64,000 bases of DNA from Mammaliicoccus vitulinus (GTDB lineage Bacteria > Bacillota > Bacilli > Staphylococcales > Staphylococcaceae), in assembly GCF_029024305.1 (NCBI RefSeq), contig NZ_CP118974.1, forward strand, positions 930,001 through 994,000. The letters are read 5' to 3'. Below the pieces are notes generated by a model that saw only the letters and a program-made list of their open reading frames with translations, was not told the origin of the DNA and searched no databases. Positions 37,765 through 46,735 of this stretch are shown piece by piece (the stretch's first letter is position 1; every line of letters starts with the position of its first letter). A program made the position numbers and the translations under genes.

Positions 37765-38607
37765 ATGACACAGAAATTAGTTGAGTTATACAACGGCAAT
37801 ACGATACCAGCGCTAGGATTAGGTACGTTTAGAGTAGAAAATAATGATGAGTGTCGAGAAGCGGTCAAACATGCAATCATCAGCGGCTATACACATATAG
37901 ATACTGCTCAAATATACAATAACGAAGAAAAAGTAGGGCAAGGTATTAAAGAGGGCTTAGAAGAATCAGGCTTAAAAAGAGAAGATTTATTTATTACAAC
38001 TAAACTTTGGATGTCTGATTATGGTAGAGAAAATGTTCAATTAGCATATGAAGCATCATTAAAAAGATTAGGATTAGATTATGTTGATTTATATTTAATT
38101 CATTGGCCTGGTCAAGACACAGCATTAATTTCTGAAACTTGGAAAGCGATGGAAGATTTATATAACGAAGGCAAAATTAAAAATATTGGCGTTAGTAATT
38201 TTCATGTAAATCATTTAGAAGAATTGTTGAAACAAGCTTCTATCAAACCAGTTATTAATCAAATAGAATGCCATCCTTATTTAATTCAAAAAGATTTAAG
38301 AGCTTATTTAGAAGCACAAAAGATCGTTGCGCAATCTTGGTCTCCGCTCATGAATGGTCAAATTTTAGAAGACGAAGTTGTTAAAGAAATTGCAAATGAA
38401 TTAGGTAAAACACCTGCACAAGTCATTATAAGATGGAATATTGATGAGAACATAGTCGTAATTCCAAAATCAGTTACACCATCTCGTATAGAAGAAAATT
38501 TAAATGTATTTGATTTTGAATTATCAGATAGTCAATTATCAAGATTGAATGCATTAAATAAAGATGAAAGAATAGGTCCAGATCCAGAAACATTTTCAGC
38601 AGAATAA
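37765..38607 (+). CDS. Aldo/keto reductase
   Basis: 280 residues with the complete AKR tetrad D46, Y51, K80 and H113 (THIDTAQIYNNEEKVG, TTKLW, LIHWPG). NADPH-binding IPKSVTPSRIEENL lies near the C terminus. Reduces aldehydes or ketones; physiological substrate unknown, possibly methylglyoxal-like or 2,5-diketo-gluconate-like compounds. AGGAGG precedes the ATG. Probably in one operon with gabD. Confidence 0.88.
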   Translation: MTQKLVELYNGNTIPALGLGTFRVENNDECREAVKHAIISGYTHIDTAQIYNNEEKVGQGIKEGLEESGLKREDLFITTKLWMSDYGRENVQLAYEASLKRLGLDYVDLYLIHWPGQDTALISETWKAMEDLYNEGKIKNIGVSNFHVNHLEELLKQASIKPVINQIECHPYLIQKDLRAYLEAQKIVAQSWSPLMNGQILEDEVVKEIANELGKTPAQVIIRWNIDENIVVIPKSVTPSRIEENLNVFDFELSDSQLSRLNALNKDERIGPDPETFSAE

Positions 38608-38640
38608 AAGAAGCACTAAAATTAGTTTCTATAAAAAAGC

Positions 38641-38662
38641 GTCTGGGACATAAATGTCCTAA
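38641..38662 (+). repeat. GGGACATAAATGTCC palindrome, copy beside repeat 5
   Basis: GTCTGGGACATAAATGTCCT followed by AA, same as at 4458. It again precedes a family A element, by 9 bp here. Confidence 0.8.
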
Positions 38663-38670
38663 ACTATAAT

Positions 38671-38764
38671 GATTTTGTAAAGTGCATGTTTGCCTGGGGG
38701 TATGGCTCGAGCCTGTAGTCTCTCGCTCATACTATTCCCCCGGGCGTCAGCACTTTACAAAATC
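38671..38764 (+). repeat. GC-rich palindromic element (family A), copy 5
   Basis: The only copy with perfect 15 bp terminal inverted repeats, GATTTTGTAAAGTGC / GCACTTTACAAAATC. Centre CTCTCGCTC. The family C hairpin follows. Confidence 0.88.
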
Positions 38765-38772
38765 AGAAATAT

Positions 38773-38820
38773 AAAATCACCCAATCCGAAAATGATTCCA
38801 ACGGATTGGGTGATTTATTT
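38773..38820. terminator. Family C hairpin, copy 2
   Basis: AAATCACCCAATCCG / CGGATTGGGTGATTT, same stem as at 26967 with a changed loop. Lies between convergent genes. Confidence 0.85.
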
Positions 38821-38868
38821 TAAGTTGGGATTTATGTATCAAATTCTTCACTACTAATCTTAGTATAT

Positions 38869-39216
38869 TTAAATGTGATAACCTAAATAACATGAACCTA
38901 TTGATAGTATGATCGTTAATAATATGTAGATCGTCATTTTTTTATATGATTTTAATAAATATTGTTCGTAGACTTCTAAAAAGTGTGTGGAAAATGTCGT
39001 GAATCCTCCACAAAATCCTATCGCTATAATTGCGTAACTATATGAGTCAGAGTTTAAATGTTGTGCAGCAAAACCAATGATTAAACTACCAATTATATTT
39101 ACAACTAAAGTTGCTATTGGAAAAGAAATAGTATAAACTTTTGTGAAAATATCATTAACTAACTGTCTACAAACTGCGCCAATACCTGAACTCATCATAA
39201 TAAATAGTAAAGTCAT
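38869..39216 (-). CDS. crcB: Fluoride channel subunit CrcB/Fluc (second of pair)
   Basis: 115 residues, four membrane helices. Signature GFCGGFTTFSTHFLE carries the phenylalanine/threonine box, and VVNIIGSLIIG the conserved asparagine. Paired CrcB proteins form a heterodimeric fluoride channel. Overlaps the upstream subunit gene by 4 bp. Confidence 0.9.
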   Translation of the reverse strand: MTLLFIMMSSGIGAVCRQLVNDIFTKVYTISFPIATLVVNIIGSLIIGFAAQHLNSDSYSYAIIAIGFCGGFTTFSTHFLEVYEQYLLKSYKKMTIYILLTIILSIGSCYLGYHI

Positions 39217-39578
39217 GAATGAATTGTTCCTTTCTTATAGCCTATTGCTATAAAGATAAATCCAAATATCATACTCAATATCAAATATAAGATCGCTATG
39301 ATAATATGACCATTTTTTAATAGGACAACTGTTTCTAAACTAAGAGATGAATATGTAGTAAAAGCACCGATGAAACCTGTTGTTATCATTTTTTTAATAT
39401 TTGGATGTGTTTTAAAGTAACTTATAAAATAACTTGTCATAACGCCCATTAGTAAAGCGCCTAATACATTTATGATTATAGTAGATAGGGGAAATGTTGT
39501 ATTGTGAATCATGACTGATGTTAAATACCTTAAGCCACCGCCAAAAGCACCACCTATAAAAATTGCAAGATAGACCAT
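39213..39578 (-). CDS. crcB: Fluoride channel subunit CrcB/Fluc (first of pair)
   Basis: 121 residues, four membrane helices, GFIGAFTTYSSLSLE and IINVLGALLMG. AGGAGG precedes the ATG. No fluoride riboswitch seen upstream. Confidence 0.9.
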   Translation of the reverse strand: MVYLAIFIGGAFGGGLRYLTSVMIHNTTFPLSTIIINVLGALLMGVMTSYFISYFKTHPNIKKMITTGFIGAFTTYSSLSLETVVLLKNGHIIIAILYLILSMIFGFIFIAIGYKKGTIHS

Positions 39579-39595
39579 ATATAAACCTCCTCATT

Positions 39596-39623
39596 AAAAA
39601 AAGAGAAACTTTACGTTTCCCTT
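39596..39623 (-). terminator. Terminator upstream of crcB pair
   Basis: GGGAAAC / GTTTCTC around GTAAA, followed by T7 on the minus strand. It ends the small membrane protein gene. Confidence 0.75.
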
Positions 39624-39924
39624 AAATTATTCCAAAGAATCTTATAATAACAATAATATGATAAATAATAACGATGAATAAAGCAATTGGTAATAGTTTG
39701 TTCAATTTAGAAATTGTTTTGTGTTTATCAGTTTGATACTTTATTGATTTGTCAGTCGTAATAACTGCAATAAATAATAATATACCGTTTAAAATACTGC
39801 TTATTAAAACGAGGGAAACTAATGATCCAAACATCGTTTCTACGAGTGGATTCTGTGCACTTAAAAATAAACTGATAATAATGAGTACAACTGATATATA
39901 AAAATAGCGTTTAGCTTTATCCAT
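39622..39924 (-). CDS. Small membrane protein, unknown
   Basis: 100 residues with three hydrophobic helices and a basic loop (TDKHKTISKLNK) between the second and third. No family recognised. Start 39924 has GGAGGGC upstream. Its terminator separates it from crcB. Confidence 0.6.
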   Translation of the reverse strand: MDKAKRYFYISVVLIIISLFLSAQNPLVETMFGSLVSLVLISSILNGILLFIAVITTDKSIKYQTDKHKTISKLNKLLPIALFIVIIYHIIVIIRFFGII

Positions 39925-39970
39925 GATGCCCTCCAAAAAGTCTATATAATCGTTTATATTAACATATAAA

Positions 39971-40819
39971 TTATTTTAATGCATCTAATAACTGCATGAC
40001 TTCATCAAAGTCATCCATTTTTTTACAATGGCTAGGAATGATAAAAAGTGGAGGTTTCATATCAGTTTTTAAATCGATTAGTTTTGAGTGAGTTTCAATA
40101 AAAAGTTCTCCATTATAAGCTTTACGCAACAATCTTTTAGTTGGTAAGTTGTTTTTTTCAATATTTGAACGACACCATGCAGCGTCACTACACATGAAAA
40201 TCATGAGGTTTGAAAACTTCATCATTAAACCAATCTGTCCAGGCATTGCTCCAGGTAATTCGTAACTGACTAACGCATCTTGATTAAAAACTTTAAAACC
40301 TTTACCTAAAATAGGATGGTCGGTTTGAACAAAATCTTCTACGAATTCAATCCGCTCTTTAAAATCATCAGGCATAACGTGGAAACTTAATTGTAGATTA
40401 TTATTCGTCACTTGTTGTGTAATAAAGTTATGATATGCTTCATTAGAAGTGATAATAGTAGCATTTTTAAAAGCATTTAAATACCCTATGTGGTGGCTTG
40501 CAAAGTTTGTGATAATACAATAATCAATTTCATCAGGATGAACATGATCTTTTAATAATTGACTAGGCAAAGTTTCATATATTTTATAATCCTGCCTATG
40601 AAATAATTTTAAAGTTTTTAACTCTGTACTTGGCTTAACATGCTCAGAGAACCCTGTATTAATTAATATTTTAAAATCATTTATTTCTAAATAATAAGAA
40701 AAAATATAATACCGTTCAACTAGACTTTTATTACTATTGAGGAGGACTGCTTCGTCACCTAGAAATGATCCAGTAGTATAAAGTTTGAACTGTTTTATTG
40801 TTTCTGAATTCTCAGCCAT
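39971..40819 (-). CDS. Metallo-beta-lactamase-fold protein with degenerate metal site
   Basis: 282 residues resembling lactonase-type MBL proteins: the strand before motif 1 reads DYCIITNFASHHIGYL, motif 3 ELPGAMPGQIGL, motif 4 FMCSDAAWCRSN, and the last histidine region IIPSHCKK. In active members these read THxHxDH, PGHTPG, SDA and SH. Here three of four motif 1 ligands and the motif 3 histidine are replaced. It probably does not bind two metals. ATG 40819 follows TAGGTGG. Confidence 0.65.
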   Translation of the reverse strand: MAENSETIKQFKLYTTGSFLGDEAVLLNSNKSLVERYYIFSYYLEINDFKILINTGFSEHVKPSTELKTLKLFHRQDYKIYETLPSQLLKDHVHPDEIDYCIITNFASHHIGYLNAFKNATIITSNEAYHNFITQQVTNNNLQLSFHVMPDDFKERIEFVEDFVQTDHPILGKGFKVFNQDALVSYELPGAMPGQIGLMMKFSNLMIFMCSDAAWCRSNIEKNNLPTKRLLRKAYNGELFIETHSKLIDLKTDMKPPLFIIPSHCKKMDDFDEVMQLLDALK

Positions 40820-41015
40820 CAAAAATCACCACCTAAGTAATTATATTTATATTACTTACAATTATTTCAAAATATATATTTAAGTTAATTATGACATAAA
40901 ACCATCCAAAATACATTTATAAGAACTCAATATTGTTATTTAAATCAAATGATTTAGTAAGCGATTGCAAACTATGGTACGATAAATTCACATAAGTTAG
41001 AAAGGAATGAATTTC

Positions 41016-41726
41016 ATGAGTAATCTTAAAGTACAAGTTTTTGCTGATGGTGCAGACATCAAAGAAATGAAGCAAGCGTATCAAAATAAAGAAGTAGACG
41101 GTTTTACAACTAATCCTAGTTTAATGAAAAAAGCGGGTGTAACAGATTATAAAACATTTGCTGAAGAAGTAGTTAAAGCAATTCCAGATGCTTCAATATC
41201 ATTTGAAGTATTTGCGGATGATATAGAAACGATGGCTAAAGAAGCTGAAATATTAAAACAGTATGGTGAAAATGTATTCGTAAAAATTCCAGTAGTGAAC
41301 ACTCAAGGTGAATCAATGATTCCACTTATTAAACAGCTTTCTGAAAATGATGTAAAAGTTAACGTTACTGCTGTTTATACGATTGAACAAGTAAAAGAAA
41401 TTGTAGAAGTAATTAAACCAGGTGTTGAAACATATGTTTCAGTATTTGCTGGAAGAATTGCAGATACTGGAGTGGATCCACTACCACTAATGAAAGAATC
41501 AGAAAAAGTGTGTCATAGTAAAGAAGGCGTTAAATTGTTATGGGCTAGTTGTAGAGAGTTATTTAATGTAGTTCAAGCAGATGAAATTGGTGTAGATATT
41601 ATTACATGTCCAAAAGATGTTGTTGCTAAAGTACCTAACATTGGCAGAGACGTTAATGAATTATCAGTAGATACCGTTCAAGGATTTGCTAAAGATATTA
41701 AAGCAAGCGGATTAAGCATTCTTTAA
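41016..41726 (+). CDS. tal: Transaldolase (small TalB/FSA-type)
   Basis: 236 residues. N-terminal FADGADIKEM and GFTTNPSLMKKAGV, Schiff-base lysine in VFVKIPVVN, and VNVTAVYTIEQ are typical. Close to the short transaldolase of staphylococci, acting in the pentose phosphate pathway. ATG 41016 is 10 bp after AGAAAGGA; ATG 41007 is too close. Confidence 0.85.
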   Translation: MSNLKVQVFADGADIKEMKQAYQNKEVDGFTTNPSLMKKAGVTDYKTFAEEVVKAIPDASISFEVFADDIETMAKEAEILKQYGENVFVKIPVVNTQGESMIPLIKQLSENDVKVNVTAVYTIEQVKEIVEVIKPGVETYVSVFAGRIADTGVDPLPLMKESEKVCHSKEGVKLLWASCRELFNVVQADEIGVDIITCPKDVVAKVPNIGRDVNELSVDTVQGFAKDIKASGLSIL

Positions 41727-41737
41727 AATATAAATAA

Positions 41738-41767
41738 AAGCAACTCATAATCTTGAGTTGTTTTTTT
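41738..41767 (+). terminator. Terminator after tal
   Basis: GCAACTCA / TGAGTTGT stem with T7. Confidence 0.85.
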
Positions 41768-41905
41768 ATTTATATTTTAAAATGTAGGGATACCTAAAAC
41801 TTAAATAAGCAGAATAATTTATATTATTTTACTATAACTAATTCATTAACTTGTCTTAAGTTTTGTTATATAATCAAATTTCAGTGAAAAAATGGAGTGT
41901 TGAAT

Positions 41906-42763
41906 ATGGCAAACAATTTAAGAATTGCTCAAAGAGGAGCATATATTAGTTTAGTTACTTATATAGTGCTATCTATTTTAAAATATATAGTCGGTACAAG
42001 TTATCATTCATCAGCATTAAGAGCGGACAGTTTAAATAATTTAACAGATATATTTGTTTCTGTAGCAGTTCTTATCGGTTTAAAAATTTCAATCAAGCCT
42101 GCAGATAAAAATCACCCGTATGGACATATGAAGACAGAAAATATTACGACTTTAATCGTTTCATTCATAATCATGTTTGTAGGGATTGAAGTTATTTCTA
42201 CTAATATTCCTAAGCTTGTACAAGGAGATTATAGTGAACCAAGTACTTTAACAATTTGGGTAAGTATGGCAAGTGGTATTATCATGTTTTTCGTATATTT
42301 ATATAACTCGAATCTATCTAAAAAAACAAAAAGTACATCGTTAAAATCTGCTGCTAGAGATAACCTTTCAGATGCTTTAGTAAGTATGGGTACAGGGATA
42401 GGACTTATTTTTACTCAATTTGGATATCCAATAATGGATATTATATTAGCCATTATTCTTGGGGGCATTATCGTTTATACAGGTTTTACAATATTTAAAG
42501 AATCTATCTTTACTTTGAGTGACGGTTTCCATGAAAAGGATTTAAATAATTATGTAGAAGCAATAGAAGATATACCAGGTGTAATCGATATTCCATCTAT
42601 TAAAGGTAGATATCACGGAAATAGCGTCTTTTTAGATGTAACAATAGTTGTAGACAAAAACTTAACACTAGATGAAGCACACGATATATGTGATTTAGTT
42701 GAAAACCAATTAAGAGAAGCCGGCGTTTATTCTTCATATGTACATGCAGAACCAAATTTATAA
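41906..42763 (+). CDS. Cation diffusion facilitator (MntE-like)
   Basis: 285 residues, six membrane helices and a cytosolic C-terminal domain. Metal-site motifs are SLNNLTDIF in helix 2 (N-D in place of H/D-D) and RDNLSDALVS in helix 5 (N-x-x-x-D), with HPYGH between. The N/D rather than H/D pattern fits manganese exporters such as MntE more than zinc exporters; this is an inference. ATG 41906 follows ATGGAG. Confidence 0.78.
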   Translation: MANNLRIAQRGAYISLVTYIVLSILKYIVGTSYHSSALRADSLNNLTDIFVSVAVLIGLKISIKPADKNHPYGHMKTENITTLIVSFIIMFVGIEVISTNIPKLVQGDYSEPSTLTIWVSMASGIIMFFVYLYNSNLSKKTKSTSLKSAARDNLSDALVSMGTGIGLIFTQFGYPIMDIILAIILGGIIVYTGFTIFKESIFTLSDGFHEKDLNNYVEAIEDIPGVIDIPSIKGRYHGNSVFLDVTIVVDKNLTLDEAHDICDLVENQLREAGVYSSYVHAEPNL

Positions 42764-42859
42764 AATATTTACTTAATAAATAAATTATTAAAATAATACA
42801 AATAAATATGATACTATTAAAGTATAAGTGTTTGGCAATATCTTAAGGGGATGTTATGA

Positions 42860-43024
42860 ATGCAAATACTCGGAAAAGGCTATGAAAATGATCATCATTA
42901 TTTTCATGTGATATCAGATCAAAATCACCTCATTAAAGTTCGAGTTCCAGAAGATATGGACGATGATGATTTGAGAAACTTGTTAAAAGCAGTTTGTAAT
43001 GATTATGATGAGAGTAATAGCTAA
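42860..43024 (+). CDS. Small acidic protein, 54 residues, unknown
   Basis: Frame MQILGKGYENDHHYFHVISD continues to VRVPEDMDDDDLRNLLKAV and ends CNDYDESNS. AGGGG lies 9 bp upstream, and a terminator follows at 43090. Rich in aspartate and histidine; no family recognised. Staphylococci have many such short proteins. Coding is supported by ribosome site, terminator and even composition. Confidence 0.6.
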   Translation: MQILGKGYENDHHYFHVISDQNHLIKVRVPEDMDDDDLRNLLKAVCNDYDESNS

Positions 43025-43089
43025 ATCACATAAATTATTTAATGAAGTCATATATATCATAAGGCTTATTAAAAGAACTATAGAAAAGA

Positions 43090-43127
43090 GTGGCGATAAA
43101 GTCTTAGACTTTGTCGCCATTTTTTTA
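43090..43127 (+). terminator. Terminator after the 54-residue protein gene
   Basis: TGGCGATAAAGTCT / AGACTTTGTCGCCA with T7. Confidence 0.85.
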
Positions 43128-43182
43128 TAATATAGATAAAATTTTATTTAGGAGTTGATTCTATGTTAAATTTTATTTTGAA

Positions 43183-43253
43183 TTTATCAAGTCATGGCTC
43201 ACATGATAAATAGAGCCCGTGAATTTATCAAGTCAGGGTCCACATGATAAATA
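43183..43253 (-). repeat. Two 41 bp hairpin repeats, inverted relative to the 11.8 kb array
   Basis: TTTATCAAGT...ACATGATAAATAG units begin at 43183 and 43224, exactly 41 bp apart. Linker AGCCCGTGAA is the reverse of the array linker. Same family as 11834-12120. Confidence 0.85.
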
Positions 43254-43271
43254 GGAATAAGTTTTTAAAAT

Positions 43272-43316
43272 AAAAAACTGCCAACAAGTTCACTTTTAGT
43301 GACTTTGTTGGCAGTC
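43272..43316 (-). terminator. Terminator of the PepSY protein gene
   Basis: ACTGCCAACAA / TTGTTGGCAGT with inner GTCACT / AGTGAA-type pairing, and T6 on the minus strand. Confidence 0.85.
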
Positions 43317-43327
43317 TGAGAGTTCTT

Positions 43328-44671
43328 CTAAACTTTTTTCTTATTTTTTCTCCAAATGAAATATTCAACAATAGCAACGATGATAAGTGACGCGCCGAAT
43401 AGTGGCATTATGATACCTAACACTATTAAAAATGCTATGAGTCCAATTGGAACTCTGCCTTTCATTTGAGGAGGTGCTCCAAAAGAACCAGCATTTTTTC
43501 GTCTCATCCAAGATAAGAATCCAAATACAATTCCTCCAATAAATGTTAAGCATACGAGTAGGTTAATCACTTTATTTGCTGTACCGAATAGGTGTCCTTC
43601 ATGTAATGGGATACCAAAGCTAAACCATTTGCCGACAATACCATAGTCTTCGTAATCCACTTGATCAAGAAGTTTTCCAGAGTATTGATCAAAATATGCT
43701 GTTGTTTCTTCTTTAGGAGCTACATCTAAACCAGTAACACCTGTATTACTACTTTTCGAAACTGTAAATACGCCTTTATCATCTGCTGGATAAACGATTG
43801 AAAATGGCTTTTTAATATTTTTGTTTTCTGCTTGCACAATGATGTTTTCGATACTTTGTTGTCCTTCAGCACCTATTAAGCTATTAGATGCGCCGTGATG
43901 CTCTGCATGTGGATCTTTTTTAGATGTAGGTTTTTCTTTATTTCTAGTCGCCCAAGGTAATTCATTATCTTCAGATTGAGGTGGGTTAGATTTTAAAGCT
44001 GAATAACCTAACTTAGGATGGTCTTCTGCAAACTGATTAATCTGTTTACCCATAAATGCCGACCATGGTAATCCCGTTAAGACGATAACAAAGATAGGGA
44101 TCGCAATAATTAATCCTAAAATGGCATGTACGCGTCTATTAAACAAAAATGAAGTTTTCTTGTTTGTTTTTTTCAATGCTTTAGATTTAAACGTTAAGTA
44201 AACACCAGAAATAATCATAAAAATAGTCCAACATGCTGCTAATTCAACTAAATAGTTTACAAAACTACCACCAACCATAAGTGAGCTATGTGTTTCACGT
44301 AGTACGTTGGCATATGTATATTGAGCATTTTGATTAGCAACTCTTTGGTTATGTTCATCTAAAAATATATATCTAGACTCACCATCATCATTCCCAATTG
44401 TTACTCTATTATTATATGGTTCATCCATTATACTGATCTTTTGAATTTCATAACCTTTATAAACCTCTTTTATTTCTTGTACAGCGTCATCTAAAGATTG
44501 ATGGCCTTTAGTATCACTATCTGAAAAGAACTCATGATGATATATGTTATTTTCAACATTAGTGTAAAATAAATAACCGATACCTGTAAGAGAGAGGGTT
44601 AACAATAAAGGTGTTATAAAGAAAGCTGCGTAAAAATGTAACCTTCTTAATGGATTAAAAATTTTATTCAT
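43328..44671 (-). CDS. PepSY-domain transmembrane protein (PiuB/iron-uptake-linked type)
   Basis: 447 residues, four or five membrane helices. N-terminal LRRLHFYAAFFITPLLLTLS, two large extracytoplasmic PepSY regions (about 55-110 and 255-345), the intermediate helix hairpin with RRVHAILGLIIAIP and a final IPLHEGHLFG-containing loop with two histidines. Conserved HxxxG pairs suggest haem or metal binding. Relatives are often induced under iron limitation, but I see no clear Fur box. GAGGTT precedes the ATG. Confidence 0.75.
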   Translation of the reverse strand: MNKIFNPLRRLHFYAAFFITPLLLTLSLTGIGYLFYTNVENNIYHHEFFSDSDTKGHQSLDDAVQEIKEVYKGYEIQKISIMDEPYNNRVTIGNDDGESRYIFLDEHNQRVANQNAQYTYANVLRETHSSLMVGGSFVNYLVELAACWTIFMIISGVYLTFKSKALKKTNKKTSFLFNRRVHAILGLIIAIPIFVIVLTGLPWSAFMGKQINQFAEDHPKLGYSALKSNPPQSEDNELPWATRNKEKPTSKKDPHAEHHGASNSLIGAEGQQSIENIIVQAENKNIKKPFSIVYPADDKGVFTVSKSSNTGVTGLDVAPKEETTAYFDQYSGKLLDQVDYEDYGIVGKWFSFGIPLHEGHLFGTANKVINLLVCLTFIGGIVFGFLSWMRRKNAGSFGAPPQMKGRVPIGLIAFLIVLGIIMPLFGASLIIVAIVEYFIWRKNKKKV

Positions 44672-44883
44672 AATTGTAACCTCTATTTCAATTTTATATA
44701 TTAACTCTATCTAAAGTTATAATTTTTTATATCTAATTACAATACGGAAAATAAGTTAATTATGAACCTTTGGTGAATATCAGAAATATCATGTAACAAA
44801 TGACTTGAAAATGTAATATTAAAATACTCTAAAAATTCAGTATAAAATGTTAAAATTGATGAAACGAGATGAGGTGAATAGCT

Positions 44884-45273
44884 TTGTTAAAAAATTTAGA
44901 ATTATACAACGATAAAAAAAGTCGTAAACAAATAATTGATCAATTCTATAGTGGATTAAATCAAGAAAATATACATGAAGCTGTAACAAGTTTGGAAGAG
45001 AGAAAACATAAAGATTTTCCTCACGGCGCAGTATATTTTCAAAATGATTTATCTACAGAAAAACAAAATGATTTAAGCTTGAGCAAATTAGATGGTTTGT
45101 TTATAATCAATGAGGATGATACACAAAAAGGGGCAGTTATTCCTCTGCAAATCATTGTGCAATTTCTAGCTTCAAATAGAGAACAAATAGCACAAGAAAA
45201 AGCGCTGAGTCTAATTCAAATAGAGAATATTATCGACCGTTTAGAGTTGACGCTTAAATCAGAAGAACTATAA
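44884..45273 (+). CDS. Conserved-looking cytosolic protein, unknown
   Basis: 129 residues, acidic, mixed helix and strand, with FPHGAVYFQNDLS and GLFIINEDDTQKGAVIPLQI. No domain recognised. Starts with TTG; AGGTGA lies about 6 bp upstream. The terminator right after separates it from the HAD gene. Confidence 0.6.
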   Translation: MLKNLELYNDKKSRKQIIDQFYSGLNQENIHEAVTSLEERKHKDFPHGAVYFQNDLSTEKQNDLSLSKLDGLFIINEDDTQKGAVIPLQIIVQFLASNREQIAQEKALSLIQIENIIDRLELTLKSEEL

Positions 45274-45280
45274 TCAAATT

Positions 45281-45310
45281 AAGCCACGTTTAACGTGGCT
45301 TTTATTTTTT
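45281..45310 (+). terminator. Terminator before HAD gene
   Basis: AAGCCACG / CGTGGCTT stem with a TTTAA loop and T-rich tail. Confidence 0.8.
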
Positions 45311-45327
45311 AGAATGGAGTGTAAAAT

Positions 45328-45960
45328 ATGTACGATGCAATAATATTCGATTTTGACGGTACAATTATAGATACAGAAATAAATTTATTTAACACTTTAA
45401 ATAAACACATTAATGACAAGAATAATGAACCCATTAGTCTTGAGGAATACAAAGCTTCGATTGGCTCTGTCTCTAAAGAATTAGATCATAAAATCCTCAC
45501 CGCTTTAGGCTCAGAATTAGCTTTAGAAGAAATGTTCAAAGATCATTATGAAGGAACAAAACGATTGCCTATGAAACCAGTAGTGAAAGAATTGGTAGAA
45601 TACGGTCACCAAAATCAAATCAAAATGGGTATAGCAACAAGTAGTTATAAAGAACACATTATGCCAAACGTTTTAAGATTAGAATTAGATAAATATATAG
45701 ATGTCGTCAAAGGACGTGAAGATGTCGCGTTTGTAAAACCAAATCCAGAATTATATATTCAGGCTGCTCATGAACTAAATGTTAAACCTAGTAAATGCTT
45801 AGCTATTGAAGATACTACAAATGGTGCCAAAGCTGCAATTGACGCTGGCATGGATGTTATTGTCATTACTCATGACATAACAGAAGATTTGAATTTTGAT
45901 TCGTTAGACCTATTGCATAAAAATATAGAAGCTAAAGACATTATTAATCTTTATTTATAA
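45328..45960 (+). CDS. HAD-superfamily phosphatase (beta-phosphoglucomutase-like)
   Basis: 210 residues. Motif I IFDFDGTIIDTE with nucleophile and acid aspartates, motif II TSS (GIATSSYKEH), lysine in AFVKPNPELY and motif IV CLAIEDTTNGAKAA. The helical cap after motif I is of the phosphoglycolate/beta-PGM type. Substrate not predictable. Its 3' end overlaps the AraC gene by 10 bp, tail to tail. Confidence 0.8.
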   Translation: MYDAIIFDFDGTIIDTEINLFNTLNKHINDKNNEPISLEEYKASIGSVSKELDHKILTALGSELALEEMFKDHYEGTKRLPMKPVVKELVEYGHQNQIKMGIATSSYKEHIMPNVLRLELDKYIDVVKGREDVAFVKPNPELYIQAAHELNVKPSKCLAIEDTTNGAKAAIDAGMDVIVITHDITEDLNFDSLDLLHKNIEAKDIINLYL

Positions 45961-46637
45961 TGTTTGAAGAAAGCATGTCGTTGTCTAAATGCATGTGGCG
46001 TTATGTTTCGATATTTTTTAAATACTTTTGTAAAATGAGCTTGATCGTAAAATCCAAATTCAGTAGCAATATGTGCAATGGATTTTTGAGGATTGTTAAG
46101 TAATTCAACTGAAGCATCAAATAATCTGCGGCGTTTAATATTTGTGTAGTTTAAACTATATGGTTGTTGATGGATTGTTTGAGATGAGTATATATCAAAT
46201 GCTTTTCGAATATTCTCTTGTAGAAGATAGAGTAATGTGTTGATACTATATGATATTTCAGTACTTAAACTGGAGTCTTTAAAAGGTGAATATTTAGCTA
46301 AAAGGTTTAAATGATATTGAGTTATATACTCATTTTTAGAAAAAGGTAAATTAGTATAATCTTTTGAAATGAGGTTATTGTATAGATTATTGGCGATCGT
46401 ATAAATGAGAAGATAGTTTAAGCTTATTATTTTTACATCGCCATTTAAAGCATTGATATAACTATATTCATCAAAAGGTACGATGCTATAAAAGCCTTTT
46501 TTTACATAAGAATATTTATTGAGTGAATAGTAGAATACTTGGATTTCTCCATCTGTTACATAGAGTAGTGATAAGTTTTCACAATTATAAATACATGAAT
46601 ACTCTTTGTTTAGATTATACACTTGAAACGAAAACAT
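45951..46637 (-). CDS. AraC-family transcriptional regulator
   Basis: 228 residues. Cupin-like N-terminal sensor, linker, and C-terminal double helix-turn-helix with SIAHIATEFGFYDQAHFTKV and FKKYRNITPHAFRQRH. ATG 46637 has GAAGGA upstream, unlike the TTG at 46679. Ligand unknown; possible target is its divergent neighbour pair. Confidence 0.78.
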   Translation of the reverse strand: MFSFQVYNLNKEYSCIYNCENLSLLYVTDGEIQVFYYSLNKYSYVKKGFYSIVPFDEYSYINALNGDVKIISLNYLLIYTIANNLYNNLISKDYTNLPFSKNEYITQYHLNLLAKYSPFKDSSLSTEISYSINTLLYLLQENIRKAFDIYSSQTIHQQPYSLNYTNIKRRRLFDASVELLNNPQKSIAHIATEFGFYDQAHFTKVFKKYRNITPHAFRQRHAFFKHYK

Positions 46638-46735
46638 AATATCAAATCCTTCATAGTCTGATTTAAGAAAAATTAACAACGCTTACTTTATTTAATGTTA
46701 TAATTAAAATATTAATGACTTTTTAGAGGTGTACA

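Noticed and set aside
39579..39623. Fluoride riboswitch upstream of the crcB pair
   Set aside because: Only a terminator hairpin and ribosome site fit in the gap; no fluoride-aptamer motif seen.
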